Translations under genes and position numbers: made by a program
From: Anabaena catenula FACHB-362
GTDB taxonomy: Bacteria; Cyanobacteriota; Cyanobacteriia; Cyanobacteriales; Nostocaceae
Assembly (NCBI RefSeq): GCF_014698735.1
Contig: NZ_JACJTQ010000021.1
Coordinates: 40,900-104,899 of the forward strand
Direction: 5' to 3'
Length of the DNA: 64,000 nt
Shown here: positions 41,185-49,570 of the stretch, piece after piece
How the letters are laid out: every line of letters begins with the position of its first letter
How positions within the stretch are numbered: the first letter of the stretch is position 1
The notes under the pieces: model-generated
Told to the model about the DNA's origin: nothing
What the model saw: the letters and a program-made list of their open reading frames with translations, nothing else
Databases searched by the model: none

Positions 41185-41621
41185 GGGGAATAATTATTGT
41201 TGGTGATTTATAAATTTTGTAACTCACCAACAATTTAGGGACTAACCAAAGTGAGAATCCCTAGTCCCTAGTAAACAGCAGACTGAAGGGCTGGGTAAGG
41301 GTGCTGCAAGGAACATCCAACTTCCCTGCCTTTTCAGCCCCTTCCATCTTCCCAAGTCAAGCTTTGCTGACAGGGTGAAATTTAGTTACTTTGATGGTAG
41401 AAAGTCCCAGAGCAATAGAAGCTATGATGAGGCTGTAGGGTTGACTTAGGAGTATGCTATTGGGATAAGTGAAGTAGTAATAAGTATTAGCAACGACTGC
41501 TAGTCACCAGCTAAAATCACAATCCAAAGTTGGATGTGTTGAGGACGAAAACATAAGCGGTCTAAATTGCCGCAGCAAATACTGTTGAAGAAATTGCCAA
41601 TCGCTGATCGGTGCGACAAAT
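41185..41621. other. Intergenic region with a possible long hairpin
   Basis: Between ndhM and the PP2C gene. GAAGGGCTG (41285-41293) can pair with CAGCCCCTTC (41335-41344) with one bulge, enclosing GGGTAAGG/CCTGCC-rich sequence. There is no T-run, and I cannot match it to 6S, SRP, tmRNA or RNase P RNA. It may be part of a leader of the downstream gene. Confidence 0.35.
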
Positions 41622-43568
41622 ATGGAAAATGACGCGGCAACGCTCTACTGCCCAAATGAATATTGTCAAGCTGCTAACCCCCTGACACACAAGTTTTGCC
41701 AGCGATGTTCCACACCACTACCCAAGCGTTACTTGTGGGCTGTGGGGGATAATTTAAGTCTGGGTAGTCCTGGAGAAATTTTAGCCGATCGCTATCTAGT
41801 CATTGGTCAATCTATTATTTTTGATCTCAAGCCTGGTTTACTACCCCAAATACCTGAACTAGATAATTTCCAGAAAATTAAAGCCTATCTCAAACTAATT
41901 CCCTACCGCTTACACATACCGCAAATATATGGGGTGTTAACTGTAAATAAAGAACAATTGCAGCCAGAAATATTACTTCTGGAAAAACCGCCTCTGTTAG
42001 TTGATAGTATAAGCTCTCAAGTACATCTGTGCAGCGAGTTAACCACTGTTTGGGGTGAAGCCTCATCAATCCGGCAAATTAATTGGCTCTGGCAATTAGC
42101 TCATTTGTGGCAACCTCTTTTAACCGAAGGAGTAGCTTCCAGCTTATTAGATGCCAATTTATTGCGAGTTGAAGGGGCATTAGTGCGGTTACTGGAGTTG
42201 CATTTGGATTCAGAACCAGCACCAACATTGTCACAATTGGGAGAATTTTGGCAATCACTGCTGAAGGATGCCAAGCCAGCCATAGCTGAATTTATCAAAC
42301 AAATTAGTGATGCTCTAATTCAGGGCAAAATCAACTCATCTGAGCAATTAATTACAGTTCTAGATCAAGGACTAGCACAATTAGGGACAGGTGGCACTGG
42401 ACGCACTTCTCCAGCACAAACCACCATTAAAATTGTCACCCAAACTAACACAGGCCCTAGTCGTCAACGTAATGAAGATGCTTGTTACCCCCCTACTGGT
42501 GTCGTTGTCAGTAAACCACCACAGCAAAACGCCTTAGCTATTGTCTGTGACGGTATTGGTGGACATGAAGGAGGTAACATAGCATCAACTTTAGCCATTG
42601 AAACCATTCAGCAACAGGTAATCGAACTAACCTCAGTTCCTTATGAAAACATCGATCCCTTACTGCTACTGAATGATTTGGAACAGGCTGTAGCACTCGT
42701 TAATGATAAAATTAGCCAGCGCAATGACACGGAACATCGTCAAGGGCGACAACGGATGGGAACCACCTTGGTAATGGCTTTGCCCATTGCCCACGAAATG
42801 TATATCACCCATATTGGTGATAGTCGTGCCTATTGGATTACGCGCCAAGGTTGTTATCAAGTTACCCTAGATGATGATGTGGCTTCCCGCGAAGTGCGGT
42901 TAGGGTATGCTGTATACCGCGAAGCATTACAACATAGTGGTTCTGGCTCTTTGGTGCAAGCTTTAGGGATGAGCAAAAGCGCTTCATTGCATCCCACCTC
43001 CCAAAGGTTTATTCTTGATGAAGATGCCGTTTTTCTACTCACCTCCGATGGTTTGAGTGATTTTGACCGCGTAGAAGAATATTGGGAAACAGAAATTTTA
43101 CCTATTCTTTCTGGCGATACAAATATAGAAGATGTTGCCCAGCGACTTATAGAAATCGCTAATACCAAAAATGGACACGATAATGTCACCATCGCTTTAT
43201 TACATTATCAAGTCCAATACTCCGAACCCAATTTTACGCTCAACGCGGACATTCCTGCTATTTCCTCTAGCAAAACGGTAGATTTGACACAAAAAATCAC
43301 AAACGGCACAGTTTTGGAAAACTCTCACCAGCAAACTCAAGTCATTCCAGAAACCAAGCCGACTCGCACGTCTCAATTACCGCTACAGTTGCTAGTTCTT
43401 CTGGGGGTACTTTTAGCATCTGGTTCACTGGGATATTGGATCAAAATCCAACGGCAGCTACCACCTCCGATTGCTAATCCAGTAAATCCATCTGTAAACC
43501 CACAACCAACAAACCTGGAAAACCAGCAAGATTTCTCGCCACCAGTTAATCAACCACCTGCACCTTAG
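41622..43568 (+). CDS. Zinc-ribbon / kinase-like / PP2C serine-threonine phosphatase, membrane-anchored
   Basis: 648 residues. A 4-Cys zinc ribbon opens the protein (Cys10, Cys15, Cys26, Cys29: YCPNEYC...FCQRCSTPLP). Residues about 45-255 recall the layout of a protein kinase (GEILADRYLVIG, ILLLEKPPLL, WQLAHLWQPLL, LLDANLLRVEGALVRLLEL) but have no HRD or DFG, so I read them as a decayed kinase lobe. The PP2C domain (about 268-515) has RNEDA (Asp286), AIVCDGIGGHEGGNIAS (Asp310, Gly311), RMGTTLV, HIGDSRAYW, LLTSDGLSDF and NGHDNVTIAL, a full metal-binding set. A transmembrane helix (about 585-608) and a Pro/Asn-rich tail end it. It should remove phosphates from Ser/Thr, and probably acts on ligands of the two neighbouring FHA proteins. 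Confidence 0.92.
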   Translation: MENDAATLYCPNEYCQAANPLTHKFCQRCSTPLPKRYLWAVGDNLSLGSPGEILADRYLVIGQSIIFDLKPGLLPQIPELDNFQKIKAYLKLIPYRLHIPQIYGVLTVNKEQLQPEILLLEKPPLLVDSISSQVHLCSELTTVWGEASSIRQINWLWQLAHLWQPLLTEGVASSLLDANLLRVEGALVRLLELHLDSEPAPTLSQLGEFWQSLLKDAKPAIAEFIKQISDALIQGKINSSEQLITVLDQGLAQLGTGGTGRTSPAQTTIKIVTQTNTGPSRQRNEDACYPPTGVVVSKPPQQNALAIVCDGIGGHEGGNIASTLAIETIQQQVIELTSVPYENIDPLLLLNDLEQAVALVNDKISQRNDTEHRQGRQRMGTTLVMALPIAHEMYITHIGDSRAYWITRQGCYQVTLDDDVASREVRLGYAVYREALQHSGSGSLVQALGMSKSASLHPTSQRFILDEDAVFLLTSDGLSDFDRVEEYWETEILPILSGDTNIEDVAQRLIEIANTKNGHDNVTIALLHYQVQYSEPNFTLNADIPAISSSKTVDLTQKITNGTVLENSHQQTQVIPETKPTRTSQLPLQLLVLLGVLLASGSLGYWIKIQRQLPPPIANPVNPSVNPQPTNLENQQDFSPPVNQPPAP

Positions 43569-43705
43569 TGAACAATACCTTTTCGGTATCCCACACTATC
43601 TTATAATGCAGGTGATAAACGAATAAAAAATTACCAGGTAAAAATTTCTGCCTGGACTAAGTTTATTGTTAATTATTTGTTCTTAAAGTTTAGTTTCTTG
43701 AATCC

Positions 43706-45283
43706 ATGTCCTGCCTGAATCTGGCGATCGCCCGTCTGGTAAATACTGGCACTGATAACTTCGCTATTTGGGTGGTTAAAGCTCCCTATCCCAGTGGTTA
43801 TGTTTTGCGTGACTGTGTTTTTTCTACTGAACTTAGTCAAATTTGGCAAGAATGGCAACAGATGTTTGCTGGTCATAATCCCTTGGATATTGTTTCATTG
43901 CCGACATTACCAGGAGTAAATACATTACCCATTGATTTTAATTTACCGGTGGTCGGTCAATCCACCAGTCCTTACAGTAGTCGTTTGATGCAATACCTGG
44001 GCATCAGTTTATGGCGTTGGGTATTCGATGGGTCAATTCTTGGTAGTCTAGAACGTAGTCGTGGTATTGCTATGGGACAGAATAAACGGTTGCGCTTTCG
44101 CTTAGAAATTCGTGACCCTGATCTCATTGCTCTGCCTTGGGAAATTATGCAGCGTGAACCTGGCCAATCGGCAATATCTCTTTCCCAAGACATTTTATTC
44201 AGTCGCACTACTAGTGAAGTTGAACCTCTGCCAAATTTGCGAACCGATCCAGCTTTAAATGTTTTATTGGTTTTAGGACATGATGACAATCTGCAATTAG
44301 AACAAGAAGCGGCTATTCTCGAAAAAATATTGTCAGATAGTAGTCCATTAGGAAAAAATGCTTACGCGCCTTGTATGGTGAAGACACTCTTGCAACCCAC
44401 TCCACAACAGTTAATTCAAGAGTTAGAAACCAAAGCCTACAATGTCTTTTTTTTCGCTGGCCACGGTCTACCTGCTCCAGATGGTGGTTTATTATTTTTG
44501 GGGTCAGATATGACCCTCAATGGTATAGAATTAGCGCAAGTATTAACACGTACAGGTGTCAAGTTGGGGGTCTTTAATGCCTGCTGGGGGGCGCAACCAG
44601 CGAAAATTAATCAACAAGTCATACCCGCCAGTAGTTTAGCAGAAGTACTCATCCGTCATGGTGTACCTGCGGTATTAGCAATGCGGGATAAAATCGCTGA
44701 CCAAGAAAGTCACAGTTTTATTCAAGCTTTTACAGAAGCATTGCGATCGCGTAAACCAATTGATGAAGCAATGGCAGCAGCAAGGCAAGAACTGTTAACA
44801 GTATATAAGTTCAATCAACCGGCTTGGACATTACCAGTTCTCTACCTGCATCCAGATTTTAATGGTGACTTGATTAAGAGTGTTGATGAAGGAATTACAG
44901 AATTACCAGATACTGCTATATCTGGACTTGGTTCCCCAAAAACCACAGCATCATTGCGATCGCTCTCACCAGAAGGTAAAACTTGGTTATTGCGTTCTGG
45001 TGTCACCCGTATTGGTCGCACTAAGGATAATGATATTGTCATCCCTGAACTCTATATTTCCAAACGCCATGCCGAAATTTTATGCCGAAATACTCTCACT
45101 GGTACTACATCAGTGCAAACTTACTACCTGCAAGATTTATCAACTTATGGTACAACTTGGTGTTTAGGTCCAAATGGCTGGCAACAAATCCTCCGAGAAG
45201 AAGTGCCTCTAAGATCGGGAATGCAATTAAAGTTTGGCAACGCTAAAGGTGAAACCTGGGAATTCTTAATTAAAAATTCCTAA
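43706..45283 (+). CDS. CHAT-domain protease fused to an FHA domain
   Basis: 525 residues. The CHAT domain (about 180-400) is caspase-like, with His253 in NVFFFAGHGLPAPDGG and Cys293 in LGVFNACWGAQ; both catalytic residues are kept, so proteolysis is plausible. The segment PASSLAEVLIRHGVPAVLAM and ESHSFIQAFTEALRSRKPIDEAMAAAR is the family's ending. An FHA domain (about 430-520) follows, with TRIGRTKDNDIVIPELYISKRHAEI, including the Gly-Arg and Ser-x-x-His phospho-threonine pocket. The N-terminal 170 residues, with IALPWEIMQ, belong to the usual CHAT leader region. It lies 137 bases after the PP2C gene on the same strand. FHA could recruit the protease to phosphorylated targets. Confidence 0.93.
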   Translation: MSCLNLAIARLVNTGTDNFAIWVVKAPYPSGYVLRDCVFSTELSQIWQEWQQMFAGHNPLDIVSLPTLPGVNTLPIDFNLPVVGQSTSPYSSRLMQYLGISLWRWVFDGSILGSLERSRGIAMGQNKRLRFRLEIRDPDLIALPWEIMQREPGQSAISLSQDILFSRTTSEVEPLPNLRTDPALNVLLVLGHDDNLQLEQEAAILEKILSDSSPLGKNAYAPCMVKTLLQPTPQQLIQELETKAYNVFFFAGHGLPAPDGGLLFLGSDMTLNGIELAQVLTRTGVKLGVFNACWGAQPAKINQQVIPASSLAEVLIRHGVPAVLAMRDKIADQESHSFIQAFTEALRSRKPIDEAMAAARQELLTVYKFNQPAWTLPVLYLHPDFNGDLIKSVDEGITELPDTAISGLGSPKTTASLRSLSPEGKTWLLRSGVTRIGRTKDNDIVIPELYISKRHAEILCRNTLTGTTSVQTYYLQDLSTYGTTWCLGPNGWQQILREEVPLRSGMQLKFGNAKGETWEFLIKNS

Positions 45284-45434
45284 AGGAATAATTTCAACCG
45301 GAAAATTTCTGTTCTCGGCATTGGGTTCAATCCACTACTTTTGATATAGAGAAACAATCATTGTTTTTTGCGGAAATTTGATTCTTCAAGTTGTAGCTGT
45401 CAACAAGGCTAATCAATTAATTGTGAGGTGAAAC

Positions 45435-46073
45435 ATGATTAATAAAATCAATGGTTTAGATATCGGCTCTGTTTTTCCATCTTCAGTAGATTTAGATTTA
45501 TTAGAAGCACTACTACAACCTGAAGATGCTACTTATCCCTGGAATCCCGCTGATGAAGGATCAGAAGCTTATTTTTCCCAACTAGAGCAGCAGTTTGAGT
45601 GTCAGGATTTACTAGCAGAAGACCTGACTACCAGAGCGGAGAATTTTTATCACCATCTAGATGACATTTGGTCTCAAGTTGCCCATTCTCAAATTGACCA
45701 TGATCAACAGCCATCTAATCGTCTTCAATCCGCTTTACATAGGGCTTTTTCTACCTCTGTACCCTCAAATTGGCTAAATGCCATCGCCCAAAAAGCTGCG
45801 GAAATTATCACTTTAGAACAATCTGCTAGTGATAAACTAGTGGAATGTGTGCAAGCTTTACTACCAAATTGGGGAACAGATGATCTGCTAGTCTTAGCTC
45901 GTCCTTTTGCCTATGCCATGCGAAGTAACGAACAACAAAACTTGGTATTTGTCACCAAAAATATTGAAAATCGAGAGTGGACAAGTTTATCAGAAATAGA
46001 ACAAGCAAAAGTTAGTTTAGCAATCGCTGACTATGCCTTCAAACAACTCTCTAGCTTGCAGACTGAATCCTAA
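45435..46073 (+). CDS. Hypothetical protein of the FHA/CHAT neighbourhood
   Basis: 212 residues, acidic and largely helical, with no membrane helix, signal or known motif. It opens with INKINGLDIGSVFPSSVDLDLLEALLQPEDATYPWNPADEGSEAYFSQLEQQFE and has an amphipathic C-terminal region (SVPSNWLNAIAQKAAEIITLEQSASDKLVECVQALLP). The codons and clean open frame with a GAGGTG ribosome-site-like sequence before the ATG support a real gene. I do not recognise the family. Its place 151 bases after the CHAT-FHA gene, on the same strand, suggests a partner of that protease, perhaps a substrate or adaptor. Confidence 0.8.
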   Translation: MINKINGLDIGSVFPSSVDLDLLEALLQPEDATYPWNPADEGSEAYFSQLEQQFECQDLLAEDLTTRAENFYHHLDDIWSQVAHSQIDHDQQPSNRLQSALHRAFSTSVPSNWLNAIAQKAAEIITLEQSASDKLVECVQALLPNWGTDDLLVLARPFAYAMRSNEQQNLVFVTKNIENREWTSLSEIEQAKVSLAIADYAFKQLSSLQTES

Positions 46074-46565
46074 ATTTTTCTCTCATCACTGGGCTGAGAT
46101 CAAATTAAGTCGATAGTTATTTTCAACTCTTTGTAGTTCTGTTTTTCTGTGTATTAAAGTCGCTGGCTGAATTTTCATTTTTTATTCATATTTGGTTCAG
46201 CATAAAATACGTATAAACTGATTACCATCATTGGCCTATTTAATACCAATTTGACAAATGATGCCGACAGATATAAAACTCCAAAGCTGAGGCGGTAAGT
46301 CTTTGACAATCCCTTCAGATTAAGCACTCACTTATGGAGGAAAGCGCTGGTTCTGGGCGCTGCTTTACTAAAATCTAAGTCTAACATCTAAGCTGGTATA
46401 ACCTAAGGCATAGAAAATCATTAAGCTGACACTTGTGAGGGACTGGGGAGATGAGGAGATGGGAAGATTTTTAGATTTTAGATTTTAGATGGGAGTTAAT
46501 TAAATACAATCCAAAATCCGAAATTCAAAATCGAATCACCAATCACCAATGACCCCAGAAATGTT
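46074..46565. other. Convergent intergenic region with spacer repeats
   Basis: Between two convergent genes. It holds TTTAGATTTTAGATTTTAGA (46468-46490) and the AATCACCAATCACCAATGACC repeat (46535-46556). No gene or clear terminator is seen. Confidence 0.55.
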
Positions 46566-47936
46566 TTATTTTGGTTCGAGAAAGCGAGTTGCAAAATTTT
46601 GCGATCGCGTTGGAGATAATGCCCTTGCTTTCAGAATTGCTGCCATCAAAAAAGCGTAAGATAAAACACCAACTACCACCAACAGCAAAGCATTGATTGA
46701 ACCTGTAGCATTCCACAAAGCATGAAGTGCGGAAGCGCTTAAATACCCAACAGAGAGAATCTGCCAACTCATCAGCGGCTTAAGAACAGCTAAACCAATA
46801 AAATAGCCCAAGTATCCACTGTAAGCCATATGTCCGGCGACAGAGCCTAAAATTCGCGGAATCAGTAGCTGCAAACCCACCAACTGACCTGCACCTACCC
46901 CTGCTTGTTGGGTGACATTTTGGGTGATCACAGGCACATATTGACCTAGAGTTTCCAGTAAAGTAAAACCCACCGCCGAAGCAGTTCCTAGCAAAATACC
47001 ATCTAGTGGTTCCCAAACGCCGATCCGTTCGCGCCAAGGTGATGGCAATGAGTTACCTATGAAATAAGCGCCTAATACTGGCAATGCCTTTAGTAATTCC
47101 TCCATTAACCCAGCACCAAAAAACATCCGCACCAGCAATTCTGTGAAGGTGATTGACTCTTGAGATGAGGGCAAACTTCCAGGAAGGATAACGCGAAATA
47201 CAAAGATCAGAAAATCTAATACAGGACTAAGCAAAATCAGCGTTGTACTCAATGCCATAGAGATGAGTACCCACCAAGGTTTCGGTTTCCCACAAAGTTG
47301 GTACACAAAGTAGTAAGCAGCAAAGGCAATGTAAGACCCAACAATCAATTGATTTGCTTGGGGATTGCCTACCGTAGCAAACATCAGCACGACAAATACT
47401 ACTGTCAGGATTCCCGGTACTAAGTAAGCTTTTCGTGTTAAATCTTTCCCAGTGGAAATAATTGGAAACAGTTGTGTGAAGCTAACTGAATCATGCTGTG
47501 ATGGCGATTGTTTATTTTTAGCAGATGGTAGTGCCTTCCCGTGGTTAGCTGACATCACAGTTGGTTGAGAGGGAAATTCATACTCAAAAATGAATTGCGG
47601 ACCATCTGCACCTAGAGAAATGCGATCGCCTGGGTGCAATTCCTGAGAACCTTGCAACAGTTGTCCATTTAACAAAGTTCCATTGGCACTATTCAAATCA
47701 CAAATCACCCAGCTGAATCTGCTATCTGGAGATAACGAAAGGGGTCGAACCACCGCATGACGACGAGATACCATCCGGTACATCATGGCATCCAAGACAA
47801 CTTGGCAGCTGGGGTCACGTCCAATGACCATCTCTTTAGTGGGAAGCAGTGAGTAGCGGGATTCTGACCCAGAAGTTACTCCATTACTAGACACTAGCCG
47901 CAGAAATGCATTATGTCTTGCGTTGTTGCCTGTCAT
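46566..47936 (-). CDS. FHA-domain PrsW-family intramembrane metalloprotease
   Basis: 456 residues. The N-terminal FHA domain (about 25-125) reads MVIGRDPSCQVVLDAMMYRMVSRRHAVV and NSANGTLLNGQLL, with the Gly-Arg and Ser-x-x-His pocket. A Ser/Gln linker follows, then about eight membrane helices (about 170-445) carrying the PrsW motifs: EExxK at Glu279-Glu280-Lys283 (GLMEELLKALP), Glu328 in GFTLLETLG, His369 in SVAGHMAYSG, and His405 in SALHALWNA. PrsW-type proteases cleave membrane substrates such as anti-sigma factors inside the bilayer. Joining FHA to PrsW suggests phospho-threonine-gated cleavage. It converges with the PP2C/CHAT-FHA row, so the proximity could be functional, but it is a separate transcript. 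Confidence 0.93.
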   Translation of the reverse strand: MTGNNARHNAFLRLVSSNGVTSGSESRYSLLPTKEMVIGRDPSCQVVLDAMMYRMVSRRHAVVRPLSLSPDSRFSWVICDLNSANGTLLNGQLLQGSQELHPGDRISLGADGPQFIFEYEFPSQPTVMSANHGKALPSAKNKQSPSQHDSVSFTQLFPIISTGKDLTRKAYLVPGILTVVFVVLMFATVGNPQANQLIVGSYIAFAAYYFVYQLCGKPKPWWVLISMALSTTLILLSPVLDFLIFVFRVILPGSLPSSQESITFTELLVRMFFGAGLMEELLKALPVLGAYFIGNSLPSPWRERIGVWEPLDGILLGTASAVGFTLLETLGQYVPVITQNVTQQAGVGAGQLVGLQLLIPRILGSVAGHMAYSGYLGYFIGLAVLKPLMSWQILSVGYLSASALHALWNATGSINALLLVVVGVLSYAFLMAAILKARALSPTRSQNFATRFLEPK

Positions 47937-48362
47937 CGAGTTAGTGAGTGTGTCTATACAAATTCTGTGGCTTACGCCACCCTAAGCTATCAAATTTTTT
48001 GGTAGTAGATTTAACCTTAGTCAGATCAACAGCCACAGCTATTGCTAAATACACTATAGCTTCACTAACCGTCGCTTCGCTCCAATTCAAAATACAAAAT
48101 TAAAAATTCAAAACAAAGAAAGTCACAAATGTACAATATTAGTTGTTTTACTCCTGACCCAGAAGCAGGAAAGATTTCTCATTTTCTAGTCAGGGGAACC
48201 AATAAAATATTCCCTTCCATATCAGTAGAGGATTACTATATCTATGTTCAAAAAAACAAAAAACATTGATACAATAAATGTTTTATATTGGGATATAAAG
48301 CAAACTATATTCAATATTCTATGTTTATCTATGAGGTTAATCCAAAATCTAAAATCGATTTA
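47937..48362. other. Intergenic region upstream of the FHA-PrsW gene
   Basis: AT-rich, without a credible gene. It must hold the FHA-PrsW promoter and the 3' end of the nitrate cluster transcript (stop at 48363). A spacer repeat AATTCAAAATACAAAATT (48084-48101) is present. Confidence 0.5.
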
Positions 48363-48815
48363 CTAAAACAGATTAAATTCTGCCATTGCTGAGGCAAAAT
48401 TTTTGTTTTCATGTCCTGAACGACTAAGTTTAATCAGAGAAAAACGTTGTAAAGGTGTTAAAGCAAACCATTGTTGTAACGTAATAGTAACACCCATTTC
48501 TTGTGCTTTCTCTTGAAGGCTAGGTGGTATAGTTGTAGCATCCATCCAAGGGGGAAGTGATTCAATAGGTAATTGGGCAGGTGGTTTACCTGTAAGTTCT
48601 AAAATTAATTTTTGTAGATACTCTTGGTAAGATTGAATCTCTATTGCTGTTAAGCAGGGTAATTCGACTAAAGCTTTACGTTCTGCTAGATTCATCTGGT
48701 TCCACTCAGATAATCTGAGTTTGATCCCACAGGTATCTAATTTGTAACGTACTTGCATCGGTATGCAACGTAGATTATCAACAAATTCTGTTTCAAATTC
48801 AAATAACTTGGACAT
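48363..48815 (-). CDS. Nitrate reductase-associated protein
   Basis: 150 residues from the ATG at 48815; a TTG three codons upstream is also open but less likely. The sequence MSKLFEFETEFVDNLRCIPMQVRYKLDTCGIKLRLSEWN, then NLAERKALVELPC and PPAQLPIESLPPWMDATTIP, is that of the small family found with narB in cyanobacteria (nitrate reductase associated protein). No metal motif is evident; a role in maturation or stability of NarB, or in its regulation, is plausible and not shown. It is the last gene of the nitrate cluster, 16 bases after the PsiE-like gene. Confidence 0.85.
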   Translation of the reverse strand: MSKLFEFETEFVDNLRCIPMQVRYKLDTCGIKLRLSEWNQMNLAERKALVELPCLTAIEIQSYQEYLQKLILELTGKPPAQLPIESLPPWMDATTIPPSLQEKAQEMGVTITLQQWFALTPLQRFSLIKLSRSGHENKNFASAMAEFNLF

Positions 48816-48831
48816 AAAATTCAAACCTGTT

Positions 48832-49290
48832 CTAATGTTCTTTTCCAGAATTGTTACTCCGAATTATAAAATAACTAATTGATAGGGAAAGAATAGCAAT
48901 ACCTAAACCTATAATTTCTATACCTTCAGTTACTTTTAAATCAAGAATAATAATTTTGCGAGCAATTGCAATTAAAGAAGTAACAATAACTAATTCAACT
49001 TGTAAAACGTGCTTTTTTAGGTACCCTGTAATATTTTCTAATATTTCCAAAGCAATCAGAACATTTAGAAATAATCCAAACGTTTTAAACAATGCCTGAC
49101 TAAAACTGCCTTCTGCTGGGGAAAGTATCTCCTTAGCTATAAAAATTGTTAAATCAGCCAGTGTCGCAAAAATTACTATTACCATCAGTAGAGATAGCAA
49201 TTTTGAAACTATGACCTCCACAATTTCGATGAGGTGCATGAAGTTTTTATCGCTGGTAAGTTCTATCAATTGTTTGATTAGTTTACTCAT
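48832..49290 (-). CDS. PsiE-family membrane protein
   Basis: 152 residues from the ATG at 49290 (MSKLIKQLIELTSDKN); the preceding in-frame TTG at 49314 would add eight residues. ACAGGG lies 8-10 bases before the ATG. There are four hydrophobic helices (about residues 27-50, 67-90, 96-120 and 128-150), with LLMVIVIFATLADLTIFIAKEIL, FGLFLNVLIALEILENITGYLKKH and ELVIVTSLIAIARKIII, the layout of phosphate-starvation-inducible PsiE-type proteins, whose job is unknown. Its position between narB and the nitrate-reductase-associated gene puts it in the nitrate transcript. Confidence 0.83.
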   Translation of the reverse strand: MSKLIKQLIELTSDKNFMHLIEIVEVIVSKLLSLLMVIVIFATLADLTIFIAKEILSPAEGSFSQALFKTFGLFLNVLIALEILENITGYLKKHVLQVELVIVTSLIAIARKIIILDLKVTEGIEIIGLGIAILSLSISYFIIRSNNSGKEH

Positions 49291-49570
49291 TTGAAGTACC
49301 CTGTTTAAAATCAACTAAAAAACTATCAATATAAAAGAAAAATCCTCTAGATTTATCTACAGGATAAGAAAGGCTATTTATACTATCTAAGTAAACCACA
49401 TTGACTGATTATAAAAAATGTATTTATTTATATTTAAGACTTTATTATCCAAGATGCTGGTTCATGATTAAGTCCTAGGAAATTATGTATCAAAAAACCT
49501 AATCATAACTATTGAATATTAATATTAGGTTAAGTTAATAATTCCCAGTTTAGGAAACATATTAAGCAGC

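Noticed and set aside
41285..41344. Possible housekeeping RNA (6S, SRP or RNase P) downstream of ndhM
   Set aside because: A bulged stem is visible but none of the conserved sequence landmarks of these RNAs is present.
45300..45345. A GGGTTCAATCC T-loop-like sequence suggesting a tRNA
   Set aside because: No acceptor stem, D-loop or anticodon arm can be built around it.
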